Both the position numbers and the translations under genes were made by a program. 64,000 nucleotides of DNA, taken from JAGVSZ01 sp963747775 (GTDB lineage Bacteria; Pseudomonadota; Gammaproteobacteria; Burkholderiales; SG8-39). The notes beneath the pieces were generated by a model. That model was not told the DNA's origin, ran no database searches, and worked only from the letters and a program-made list of their open reading frames with translations. Below are positions 50,831-59,072 of this stretch, one piece after another (the stretch's first letter is position 1; each line of letters starts with the position of its first letter). The DNA lies in contig CAVVGT010000009.1 of assembly GCA_963747775.1 (NCBI GenBank), positions 248,001 through 312,000 of the forward strand, read 5' to 3'.

Positions 50831-50849
50831 TTAGCACCATTTGTGCTAA
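50831..50849. promoter_or_regulatory. operator-like palindrome between divergent operons
   Basis: TTAGCAC-CATTT-GTGCTAA: two perfect seven-base arms around a five-base spacer, 37 bases before the cupin start and 76 before the receptor start. It is the most AT-rich patch of the 130-base gap. Symmetry and position fit a dimeric repressor or activator of both operons. No regulator gene lies next to it in this window. Confidence 0.6.
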
Positions 50850-50924
50850 AACCGGCCGCGAGCCCCGGTCGCCGAAGAAATAGGACAAGGACAGCGGGGC
50901 GCTCGACCACTAGAGGAGAACCCG

Positions 50925-51893
50925 ATGCCGTACGCCACCCGCACGCTACTCGCGCTCGCCGCCTCCGCGCTCGTCGCCCTGCCCGCGTGGGCGCAGACCT
51001 ACCCCAACAAGCCGGTCAAGATCATCAGCCCGTTCTCGGCGGGCGGTCCAGCCGACATCTACGCGCGCTACCTCGGACAGCGGCTCGAAAAGCCGATGGG
51101 CCAAAACTTCGTGATCGAGAACCGCGTGGGTGGCGGCGGCATCATCGGCGCGGACGCGGTGGCGAAGTCGGCGCCCGACGGCTACACGCTGCTCGTGATG
51201 TCGAACACCCACACGGTGAACGAGTCGCTGGTGGCGAAGAAGCCGTACAAGCTGATGACCGACCTCGTGCCGGTCGCCCCCATCAACTACTCCGACCTGC
51301 TGCTGGTCGTGAACCCGGCGGTGCCGGCGAAGAACCTGAAGGAGCTGCTCGATCTCGCGCGCGCGAACCCCGGCAAGCTGAACTACGCCTCCTCCGGCAA
51401 CGGCACGCCCTATCACATGGCGGGCGAGCTTTTCAAGGCGATGGCGGGCGTGAACATCGTGCACGTGCCGCACAAGGAGAGCTCGGGCGCGCGCACGGCC
51501 GTGATGGGCGGCCAGGTGGAGATGATGTTCGACGCGATCACCGTGATGTCGAAGCTCGCCGAGTCCGGCAAGGTGCGGGCGATCGCCTCGAGCGGCGCCA
51601 CGCGCTCGGCGGTGATGCCCGAGATCCCGACGGTGTCGGAGGCGGGGGTGCCCGGCTACGAGGCGACCATCTGGCTCGGCATCATGGCGCCGGCCGGAAC
51701 GCCCAAGCCGATCGTCGACCAGCTCAACGCGGAGATCGCCAAGATCGTCAGCAGCCCCGACGTCAAGGCGGACTGGGCGAAGCAGGGCGCGGTGCCGATG
51801 ACGATGGCGCCGGCCGAATTCGACAAGTACATGCGGGCCGACATCGAGAAGTGGGCGAAGGTCGTGAAGATCTCGGGCGCGAAGGTGGATTGA
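50925..51893 (+). CDS. Bug/TctC-family periplasmic solute receptor (third of three)
   Basis: A 322-residue receptor with a signal peptide at residues 1-23 (L-P-A-W-A-Q). Family marks Y-P-N-K-P-V-K-I-I-S-P-F-S-A-G-G near residue 25, E-N-R-V-G-G-G-G near residue 65 and P-D-G-Y-T-L-L near residue 86. It starts at ATG 50925, preceded by GAGGAG. It heads an operon with a molybdenum hydroxylase (gap of four bases), so its ligand is probably an N-heteroaromatic or aldehyde-type compound, or an acid derived from it. No permease genes are in the operon. Confidence 0.9.
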   Translation: MPYATRTLLALAASALVALPAWAQTYPNKPVKIISPFSAGGPADIYARYLGQRLEKPMGQNFVIENRVGGGGIIGADAVAKSAPDGYTLLVMSNTHTVNESLVAKKPYKLMTDLVPVAPINYSDLLLVVNPAVPAKNLKELLDLARANPGKLNYASSGNGTPYHMAGELFKAMAGVNIVHVPHKESSGARTAVMGGQVEMMFDAITVMSKLAESGKVRAIASSGATRSAVMPEIPTVSEAGVPGYEATIWLGIMAPAGTPKPIVDQLNAEIAKIVSSPDVKADWAKQGAVPMTMAPAEFDKYMRADIEKWAKVVKISGAKVD

Positions 51894-51897
51894 GCGA

Positions 51898-52362
51898 GTG
51901 ACCCTCCGCCTCACCGTCAACGGCGCCGAGCATGAGGTCTCCGCCGCCGAGGACACGCCGCTCCTGTACGTGCTGCGCAACGACCTCGGCCTCAAGGCCG
52001 CGCGCTTCGGCTGCGGCACCGGCCAGTGCGGCGCGTGCTTCGTGCTGATCGACGGCCGCGCGGTCGCCTCGTGCGATACGCCGCTCTGGTCGGCAGTCGG
52101 CAAGACGATCGTCACCCTGGAAGGCCTCGGCACGCCGGAGCACCCGCATCCGCTTCAGTGCGCAGTGATCGACGAGCAGGCGGCGCAGTGCGGCTACTGC
52201 CTCTCGGGCATCCTCGTCAGCGCCGCCGCGCTGCTCGCGGAGAACGCGGCCCCGGCGGAAGCCGACGTGCGCGCGGCGCTCGACCGCAACCTCTGCCGCT
52301 GCGGCGCGCACAACCGGCTCGTACGCGCCGTCCTGCGGGCGGCCGGGGGTGCGAAGGCATGA
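51898..52362 (+). CDS. [2Fe-2S] subunit of molybdenum hydroxylase
   Basis: A 154-residue two-cluster iron-sulfur subunit (IorA/CoxS type). Plant-type cluster: G-C-G-T-G-Q-C-G-A-C near residue 39 with C60. Second cluster: Q-C-G-Y-C near residue 99 and C-R-C-G near residue 133. All eight cysteines are present. It passes electrons from the Mo site to an acceptor. The start is GTG 51898, four bases after the receptor stop; its stop overlaps the large-subunit ATG (ATGA). No FAD subunit gene follows, so this is the two-subunit type. Confidence 0.92.
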   Translation: MTLRLTVNGAEHEVSAAEDTPLLYVLRNDLGLKAARFGCGTGQCGACFVLIDGRAVASCDTPLWSAVGKTIVTLEGLGTPEHPHPLQCAVIDEQAAQCGYCLSGILVSAAALLAENAAPAEADVRAALDRNLCRCGAHNRLVRAVLRAAGGAKA

Positions 52363-54500
52363 ACCTCGCGTTCCGCCTCGACGCCGGCGGCCCGGACGAG
52401 CGGCCGAAGCTCCCGGGCAGCCTGCATATCAACCGCCGCCTCGGCCAGTGGCTGCGGTTCCTGCCCGAGGGCGTCGTGGAGGTGCGCTCGGGCAAGGTCG
52501 AGCTTGGCCAAGGTATCGCCACGGCGCTCGCGCAGATCGTCGCCGACGAGCTGGACATCGCGCCGGCGCGGGTGCGGATGATCGCCGCGACGACCGCGGG
52601 GAGCCCGGACGAAGCCGTCACCTCGGGCAGCCTGTCGATCCAGGAGTCCGGCACCGCCCTGCGTTACGCCTGCGCCGAGGCGCGCACCATATATATGGAG
52701 GTCGCCGCGGCGCGCCTCGGCCGGCCGGTGGACCGGCTCCAGGTGATCGACGGCGAGATCGTCGCGGTCGGTGGCGCGCACACGAGCTATTGGGCGCTCG
52801 CCGACCCCGCGCTGCTCGATCGTGAGGCGACCGCCGCGGTGCGTCCGAAGTCCGAGCACCGCGTCATCGGCACCGCGATGCTGCGGCTCGACATTCCCGA
52901 CAAGGCGTTCGGCCGGCCACGCTTCGTGCACGACCTCGACCTGCCGGGCATGCTGCACGGACGGGTGCTGCGGCCGCCCTCCCCCGGCGCGGTGCTCCTG
53001 TCGATCGACGACGCGAAGGCACGCGCGCTCGACGGCGTCGTCGCGATTGTGCGCGACGGGAGTTTCGTCGGCGTGCTCGCGAAGCGCGAGGAGGTCGCGG
53101 TCAAGGCACTCGAGCGGCTGAGCGTCGGCGCGGCCTGGACGGAGCGCGAGACGCTCCCCGATGCAGCGACGCTCGCCGACTGGCTGAAGGCGCAGCCGAT
53201 CGAGACGAAGGTGGTCGAGGAACGCGTGGCCGAAAGCGCGCCGGAGGCGGCGCGCACGCTGCGCGCCCGGTACTCGCGCCCCTATCTCGCGCACGCCTCG
53301 ATCGGCCCGTCCTGTGCGCTCGCGCAGTGGCAAGAGGACGCGCTGCAGGTCTGGTGCCACAGCCAGGGCGTCTATAACCTGCGCGCGGATCTCGCGGTGA
53401 CGCTCGGGATCGCGCCCGAACGCATCGTCGTCGCGCACGTCGAGGGCGCCGGCTGCTACGGCCACAACGGCGCGGACGACGTCGCGCTGGACGCGGCGCT
53501 CCTCGCGCGCGCGTCCGGCGGGCGGCCGGTACGCTTGGTGTGGACGCGCGCGGACGAGCTCGCCTGGGCGCCGTTCGGGCCGGCGATGGCGGTCGAGCTC
53601 GAAGCCGACCTCGACGCCGCCGGCGAGGTGCTCGCCTGGCGCCACGAGCTCTGGAGCAATGGTCACAGCACGCGCCCGGGGCGCGCCGCGACACCGGCGC
53701 TGCTCGCAGCGGCGCATCTGGAGCGTCCGTTCGACCGCGTGCTCGCGATCAACCCGCCGCTGCCGGCGGGCGGCGCGGACCGCAACGCGATTCCGCTGTA
53801 CGACGTCCCCGCGCGGCGGATCGTCAATCACCGGCTGCTTGCCATGCCGCTGCGCGTGTCCGCGCTGCGCTCGCTAGGCGCCTTCGCCAACGTGTTCGCG
53901 ATCGAGTCGTTTGTCGACGAGCTCGCCCGCGCCCGGGACGAGGACCCGGTGGCGTGGCGCCTGCGCCACCTCGCCGATCCGCGCGCGCGCGCCGTGATCG
54001 AGGCGGCCGCGCGCCGCGCCGGATGGTCGCAGTGGCAGCGGCGCGAGGCCTGGGGCCACGGCATCGGCTTCGCGAAGTACAAGAACCTGGGCGCCTACTG
54101 CGCGGTCGTCGCCGAGATCGAGGCCGAGCGCGAGATTCGAGTACGCCGGCTGGTCGTAGCCGTCGACGTCGGCCTGGTGATCAATCCGGACGGCGTCGTC
54201 AACCAGATCGAAGGCGGTGCGATCCAGGCGTCGAGCTGGACGCTCAAAGAGGCGGTGCGCTTCGACCGCACCCGCGTCACGAGCAACACGTGGGAGGAGT
54301 ACCCGATCCTGAAGTTCTCGGAAGTGCCCGCGGTCGAGGTCGAGATCTTGTCCCGGCCCGATCTGCCCTCAGTCGGTGCCGGCGAGGCGGCCCAGGGACC
54401 GACCGCGGCGGCGATCGCGAACGCGGTGTTTGACGCGCTCGGCGTGCGCGTGCGCGATCTGCCGATCACGCCCGAGCGCATCGTGGCCGCCTCGGGCTGA
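52359..54500 (+). CDS. molybdopterin-binding large subunit, isoquinoline 1-oxidoreductase/nicotinate hydroxylase type
   Basis: A 713-residue xanthine-oxidase-family catalytic subunit. Early block G-K-V-E-L-G-Q-G-I near residue 44, Mo-cofactor loops near A-H-V-E-G-A-G-C-Y-G-H-N-G near residue 360, and the catalytic glutamate in G-A-G-E-A-A-Q-G-P near residue 675. It hydroxylates a carbon next to nitrogen in a heterocycle, or an aldehyde, with water. Two-subunit IorAB-like enzymes are often periplasmic via other routes; no leader is seen here. Neighbours are a Bug receptor upstream and a ModA-like protein three bases downstream, so uptake, oxidation and Mo supply may be one unit. Confidence 0.9.
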   Translation: MNLAFRLDAGGPDERPKLPGSLHINRRLGQWLRFLPEGVVEVRSGKVELGQGIATALAQIVADELDIAPARVRMIAATTAGSPDEAVTSGSLSIQESGTALRYACAEARTIYMEVAAARLGRPVDRLQVIDGEIVAVGGAHTSYWALADPALLDREATAAVRPKSEHRVIGTAMLRLDIPDKAFGRPRFVHDLDLPGMLHGRVLRPPSPGAVLLSIDDAKARALDGVVAIVRDGSFVGVLAKREEVAVKALERLSVGAAWTERETLPDAATLADWLKAQPIETKVVEERVAESAPEAARTLRARYSRPYLAHASIGPSCALAQWQEDALQVWCHSQGVYNLRADLAVTLGIAPERIVVAHVEGAGCYGHNGADDVALDAALLARASGGRPVRLVWTRADELAWAPFGPAMAVELEADLDAAGEVLAWRHELWSNGHSTRPGRAATPALLAAAHLERPFDRVLAINPPLPAGGADRNAIPLYDVPARRIVNHRLLAMPLRVSALRSLGAFANVFAIESFVDELARARDEDPVAWRLRHLADPRARAVIEAAARRAGWSQWQRREAWGHGIGFAKYKNLGAYCAVVAEIEAEREIRVRRLVVAVDVGLVINPDGVVNQIEGGAIQASSWTLKEAVRFDRTRVTSNTWEEYPILKFSEVPAVEVEILSRPDLPSVGAGEAAQGPTAAAIANAVFDALGVRVRDLPITPERIVAASG

Positions 54501-54503
54501 TCG

Positions 54504-55199
54504 ATGCGCCTCCACGTGCTGAGCGGCGGGGCGGCACAGGGCGTCGTCGCCGCGCTGTCGGACGAGTTTCGAACCTCAACCGGTCACTCGATCGAGGGGA
54601 CCTTCGGCGCCGTCGGCGCGATGAAAGAGAAGCTCCTCGCCGGCGCACCCGCGGACGTGCTCATCCTCACGCGTGCATTGATCGACGACCTTGCCGGCGC
54701 CGGGCACGTGGAGGCCGGGACGCGCGCCGACCTGGGGCGGGTCCGCACCGGCGTCGCGGTGCGCGTGGACGACCCGAGGCCGAACGTGAGCACCGCCGAC
54801 GGCCTACGCGCGGCGCTGCGCGCCGCAGGCACGATCTTCTTCCCCGATCCGCAGCGCGCCACCGCGGGCATCCATTTCGCGCGCGTCCTGGAAACGCTCG
54901 GGATCGCGGCCGAGGTCGCGGGACGGCTGAGCACCCACCCGAACGGCGCCACCGCGATGCGCGAGCTCGCGAAAGCGAACGACGTCCATCCGATCGGCGT
55001 CACGCAGATCACCGAGATCCTCAACACCCCCGGGGTCACCCTTGTCGGACCGCTGCCGCGCGAGTTCGAGCTTGCGACGGTCTACACGGCGGCGGTTTGC
55101 ACCCGCGCCGCAGCGCCCGATGTCGCGCTGCGGCTTGTCGCACTCCTCGCCGCCGAAAGGACGCGCTCCGCGCGCGAAACGGCCGGTTTCGAGCCTTAG
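54504..55199 (+). CDS. ModA-like molybdate/solute-binding protein without signal peptide
   Basis: A 231-residue type II periplasmic-binding-fold protein related to ModA: V-L-S-G-G-A-A-Q-G-V near residue 6, F-G-A-V-G-A near residue 34, A-D-V-L-I-L-T near residue 49 and I-G-V-T-Q-I-T-E-I near residue 152. The start ATG 54504 leaves the first strand at residue 1-6, with no room for a leader, so the protein should stay in the cytoplasm. Classical ModA is exported. Being last in the Mo-hydroxylase operon it may bind molybdate or a substrate inside the cell. It lacks ModB/ModC neighbours. Confidence 0.8.
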   Translation: MRLHVLSGGAAQGVVAALSDEFRTSTGHSIEGTFGAVGAMKEKLLAGAPADVLILTRALIDDLAGAGHVEAGTRADLGRVRTGVAVRVDDPRPNVSTADGLRAALRAAGTIFFPDPQRATAGIHFARVLETLGIAAEVAGRLSTHPNGATAMRELAKANDVHPIGVTQITEILNTPGVTLVGPLPREFELATVYTAAVCTRAAAPDVALRLVALLAAERTRSARETAGFEP

Positions 55200-55527
55200 T
55201 CGATTCAGGCCGACGTCGATCGGACGAGGATCGGACACGTTTTCCGCGGGCCAGACTGGAACCCCGCCCGCTCCAGCCGTAGAGGCCTGACGCTCGAACG
55301 GGACCGGCGGGCGGGTCGAGGCGGCACAACCGCCCGGCCTTGTCCTGTGTCAACTCCCGCAAATCCGTAAGTCCGGATCATGCTAGGGGAAAACGCATAG
55401 CGAAAAGCAGGACTGTCCGTGAAATCGCGGGCCCGCGTCGGGCGACCGGATGGAATTGGTTGTACCGGTGAGGCGTTGGCGCTAGCCCATACGAGAGCCG
55501 TTCGAGAAGAAGCGACGGGGACGGATC
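55200..55527. other. intergenic region of 328 bases, nothing firm
   Basis: Between the ModA-like gene and the acyl-CoA ligase. No gene, convincing terminator or strong promoter was found. Composition falls slightly in GC towards the ligase. Confidence 0.4.
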
Positions 55528-57216
55528 ATGGTCGACAGAATCTGGCAGAAACACTATCCGGCCGGCATTCCAGGCGAGATCGACGCCGACCACTTCAGCT
55601 CGATCCCGGACCTGCTCGAGAAGATCGTCGCCAAGTTCGCCGGCAAGCCGGCCTACCACAACCTCGGCCACCCCCTGAGTTATGCGGCCCTGGAGCGGCT
55701 GTCGCGCGAGTTCGCCGCCTTTCTGCAGGGACTGCCGGGCATGGCCAAGGGCGAGCGCGTCGCCATCATGTCGCCGAACCTGCTGCAGTACCCGGTGGCG
55801 CTGTTCGGCGTCCTGCGCGCGGGGATGACGGTGGTGAACGTCAATCCCCTGTACTCGCCGCGCGAGCTGGAGCACCAGTTGAAGGACTCCGGCGCCCGAG
55901 CCATCGTCATTCTCGAGAACTTCGCCAGTACCTTGCAGCAAGTGCTCAAGAAAACCCCGGTCCAGCACGTGATCACCACCCAGGTCGGAGACCTGCTGCC
56001 GATCCCGAAACGCTGGATCGTCAATTTCGTCATCAAGCGGGTCAAGAAGATGGTGCCCCGCTGGCGTATCGACGGCGCCATGAACTTCCGCGCAGCCCTC
56101 GCCCGCGGCGCGGCGGCGCAGTTCCAGCCGGTCGAGGTGACCCACGACGACATCGCGTTCCTGCAGTACACCGGCGGCACCACCGGGGTCGCTAAGGGCG
56201 CGATGCTCACCCACCGGAACATGCTCGCCAATCTCGAGCAGACGGGCGTGTGGGTCTCGGGCAGCTTCAAGGAAGGCACCGAGATCGTCATCGCACCGCT
56301 GCCGATGTACCACATCTTCTGCCTCACCTCGACGCTGTCGTTCATGAAGTGGGGCAGCCTGATCGTGCTCATCACCAACCCGCGCGACCTGCCGGCCTTC
56401 GTCAAGGAGCTCCGGCAGTGGAAGTTCAGCGTGATGACCGGGGTCAACACGCTGTTCAACGGCCTCATGAACACCCCCGGATTCGGCCGGCTCGATTTTT
56501 CCGCGCTGAAGGTGGTGGTCGGCGGCGGTGCGGCCGTGCAAAAGCCGGTGGCCGAGCGCTGGAAGGAGATGACCGGCCACTATCTCACGGAGGCTTACGG
56601 TCTGACCGAGACCTCGCCCGGCGTCAGCGCCAATCCGCTCGGCACGCCCTGGAACGGCACCATCGGCTTGCCCTTTCCTTCCACCGACGTCTCGATCCGC
56701 GACGACGACTTCAACGAGTTGCCGGTGTGGACCGGCGAAGGCGACATCGAGAAGCACACCGGCGAGATCTGCGTCTGCGGCCCGCAGGTGATGAAGGGCT
56801 ACTGGAACAACCCCGAGGAAACCGCAAAGGTGATGCAGAGCGGCTGGCTGAAGACCGGCGACGTCGGCCACCTGAATGCCGAGGGCTACATCACCATCAC
56901 CGATCGCAAGAAGGACATGATCCTGGTTTCAGGTTTCAACGTCTATCCGAACGAGATCGAAAGCGTGGTGGCGACGCATCCGGGCGTGCTCGAATGCGGG
57001 GTGGTGGGCGTCCCCGACGAAAGAACCGGCGAGGCAGTGAAGGTGGTCATAATCAAGAAAGACCCGAACCTCACGAAGGACGCGGTGCTCTCGCACTGCA
57101 GGTCCCTGCTCACCGGTTACAAGGTGCCGCGCCATGTGGAGTTCCGCGACACCTTGCCGAAGTCCCCGATCGGCAAAGTCCTGCGGCGCGAGCTACGCGA
57201 CGCGCCCGACAAGTAG
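55528..57216 (+). CDS. long-chain fatty acid--CoA ligase (FadD-like)
   Basis: A 562-residue AMP-forming ligase, the length of FadD. AMP-binding P-loop Y-T-G-G-T-T-G-V-A-K-G near residue 214, A8-like region G-W-L-K-T-G-D-V-G near residue 443, and the catalytic lysine in P-K-S-P-I-G-K-V-L-R near residue 550. Y-G-L-T-E-T-S-P and D-R-K-K-D-M-I-L-V-S-G-F-N-V-Y-P match FadD closely. It activates long- or medium-chain fatty acids at the inner membrane face. Start ATG 55528. Third-position GC is lower than in the rest of the window. It stands alone; the role in beta-oxidation is inferred from the family. Confidence 0.92.
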   Translation: MVDRIWQKHYPAGIPGEIDADHFSSIPDLLEKIVAKFAGKPAYHNLGHPLSYAALERLSREFAAFLQGLPGMAKGERVAIMSPNLLQYPVALFGVLRAGMTVVNVNPLYSPRELEHQLKDSGARAIVILENFASTLQQVLKKTPVQHVITTQVGDLLPIPKRWIVNFVIKRVKKMVPRWRIDGAMNFRAALARGAAAQFQPVEVTHDDIAFLQYTGGTTGVAKGAMLTHRNMLANLEQTGVWVSGSFKEGTEIVIAPLPMYHIFCLTSTLSFMKWGSLIVLITNPRDLPAFVKELRQWKFSVMTGVNTLFNGLMNTPGFGRLDFSALKVVVGGGAAVQKPVAERWKEMTGHYLTEAYGLTETSPGVSANPLGTPWNGTIGLPFPSTDVSIRDDDFNELPVWTGEGDIEKHTGEICVCGPQVMKGYWNNPEETAKVMQSGWLKTGDVGHLNAEGYITITDRKKDMILVSGFNVYPNEIESVVATHPGVLECGVVGVPDERTGEAVKVVIIKKDPNLTKDAVLSHCRSLLTGYKVPRHVEFRDTLPKSPIGKVLRRELRDAPDK

Positions 57217-57303
57217 TGGCATTTTCGCGCTCAGCAGCGCCACCCGGCAATCGACTCTCTTCGGTCCATGCCACCCGGTTCGCACCGCGGGAATCGCCAT
57301 CCA

Positions 57304-57981
57304 TCACCTGGTTCGCGGTGCGACCTTCTTCCAGGCGGCGAGCAACAGAACGACAAGCATCACGAGCGTCGGAACCGGCGCATCGGCCGATCGCATCGCG
57401 AAAAGGGTTGCCCCGCTGATCGCACACCACAGCAGCGGAATGATGAGGAGTTCCCAGAACACGCGACCGGATGCGGCCAACATGACACCAAGCGTCGCAA
57501 TCGCCGTGGGATCGGGTGCGACCCCGAAGACTTCGCCCTGGATCCAGTCGCGACCGACGAGAAGCCCGATGAGCGGGATGCCAAACACCCCGAACAGAAC
57601 GACAGCAAAGCCCGTGCGTCGAACGGTCGAGTTTACACCATCGAAGACCAATTGCCCGCGCACGACGCCGGTCCAGAGCAGAAGCAGGGCTTCGATTGCA
57701 AAGAACCCGGCGAAGTAGCTCGCGGCCCAGTTGATCGTGGCATAGCGGTGAAGATGAAAAGCAATCGCCACCCATAGCCAACAGCCCGCGAGGATCGCTG
57801 CCGCCACGCGTCCCTGCCGATGTCCGCGCCCCTGCATCAATGCGAGCAACCAAATGCCGAGGCCGAGGCAGAGAAGCTGCGTTGGCCAGATCTCGCGGTT
57901 GTAGAGTTCGAAGAGCCGATAGTAGGTGCTCGGCGAGAACATGAGGAAATCCGACAGCGTGTAGGTCCACCACTCGGACAT
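57304..57981 (-). CDS. DUF6064-type integral membrane protein
   Basis: A 225-residue membrane protein with about seven hydrophobic segments, starting M-S-E-W-W-T-Y-T-L-S-D-F-L-M-F-S-P, which I associate with DUF6064. The function is unknown. Its ATG overlaps the stop of the aldo/keto reductase gene (TGATG), so the two are made together and the reductase may act with it at the membrane. DNA composition is lower in GC than the surroundings. Confidence 0.75.
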   Translation of the reverse strand: MSEWWTYTLSDFLMFSPSTYYRLFELYNREIWPTQLLCLGLGIWLLALMQGRGHRQGRVAAAILAGCWLWVAIAFHLHRYATINWAASYFAGFFAIEALLLLWTGVVRGQLVFDGVNSTVRRTGFAVVLFGVFGIPLIGLLVGRDWIQGEVFGVAPDPTAIATLGVMLAASGRVFWELLIIPLLWCAISGATLFAMRSADAPVPTLVMLVVLLLAAWKKVAPRTR

Positions 57982-58913
57982 CAGAGCTTTTCGACGTATC
58001 CGCTCATGCGCCGGCGCAAGGGCTCGTCGGGCAGACGGCCGTAGGCGGCCCCCATGTTCTCCCGAACGTGCGCCACGCGCGTTGTGGCGGGGATGGCGCA
58101 GGTGACGGCGGGGTGGGACACGATGAACTTGAGTATGAACTGCGCCCAGTTCGCGGAGTCGATCTCCGCCGCCCATGAGGGAAGCGGATAGCGCTTCAGG
58201 GACTGAATCAACGCACCCTCTCGAAACGGCCGATTGACGATGACCCCGATGCCCCGCTCGCGCGCCACTGGAAAAATTCGGTCTTCGACGTCGCGGTCCA
58301 GGACGTTGTAGGTGACCTGGACGAAATCGATGGCCTGGCTGCGCATGATTTCTTCGATCTCGCGGTGCCGGCGGCCTTCGGAGGTGGTAATGCCGACATA
58401 GCGCACCTTTCCCGCGGCCTTCATCTCGAAGAGGGTTTCGAGGTGCACCTCCCAGGCGAGCAGGTTGTGGACCTGCAGGAGGTCGAAGCGTGGAACCTTC
58501 CAGTGCCGGCGCGACGCCTCGATCTGGTCTCGGCCCCGTGCACCCGAGCCGATCCACACTTTGTCGGCTGAGAACAGCTGCGACGGCATGCCCAGCTTCT
58601 CGAGGCCATAGCCGATGACCTCCTGCGAGGATCCGTACATAGGCGAGGAGTCGATCATGCGCCCGCCGGCTCCGAAGAAGCTGCGCATGACGTCCGCGCA
58701 CGCGTCCCGCGCCACCCGGTCATTGCCGACGTTGAACGTGATCCAGCTGCCGAGCCCCACGACCGGAATGGCTTCGCCGCTCGAGGGGATGTGCCGGGTC
58801 AGGACTGGCCCAGCCTGTGCCCAGCCGCTCACAGGCCATGCGAGGACGCTCCCCCCGATCGCGGCAAGCGATCGCAGCACCGTCCGCCGAGCTTGATGCG
58901 GCGAGTCCTTCAT
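57981..58913 (-). CDS. aldo/keto reductase with twin-arginine signal
   Basis: A 310-residue aldo/keto reductase. The N-terminus M-K-D-S-P-H-Q-A-R-R-T-V-L-R-S-L followed by a hydrophobic stretch and A-Q-A suggests a Tat export signal, fitting a protein that folds with NAD(P)H before export. Catalytic residues are in place: D in M-I-D-S-S-P-M-Y-G (with Tyr) near residue 89, lysine in D-K-V-W-I near 119, histidine in L-L-Q-V-H-N near 147. The substrate is unknown. It is coupled to the DUF6064 membrane protein downstream. A cytoplasmic protein with a chance basic leader is the alternative. Confidence 0.82.
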   Translation of the reverse strand: MKDSPHQARRTVLRSLAAIGGSVLAWPVSGWAQAGPVLTRHIPSSGEAIPVVGLGSWITFNVGNDRVARDACADVMRSFFGAGGRMIDSSPMYGSSQEVIGYGLEKLGMPSQLFSADKVWIGSGARGRDQIEASRRHWKVPRFDLLQVHNLLAWEVHLETLFEMKAAGKVRYVGITTSEGRRHREIEEIMRSQAIDFVQVTYNVLDRDVEDRIFPVARERGIGVIVNRPFREGALIQSLKRYPLPSWAAEIDSANWAQFILKFIVSHPAVTCAIPATTRVAHVRENMGAAYGRLPDEPLRRRMSGYVEKL

Positions 58914-59072
58914 GGCGTCAATTCATGGGGACCGTCTCAAGGTGAGATCGAGCGAATTGCGTTCCTGCCTCTATCGGATCTCACGCCCCATACAAGGATA
59001 CCGCTATGCGCGCGAAGGGCCGTGAGGCAAGTAGCGAGTGACCATGGCATTTTCTCTAGGGGTCGTGGCCGC

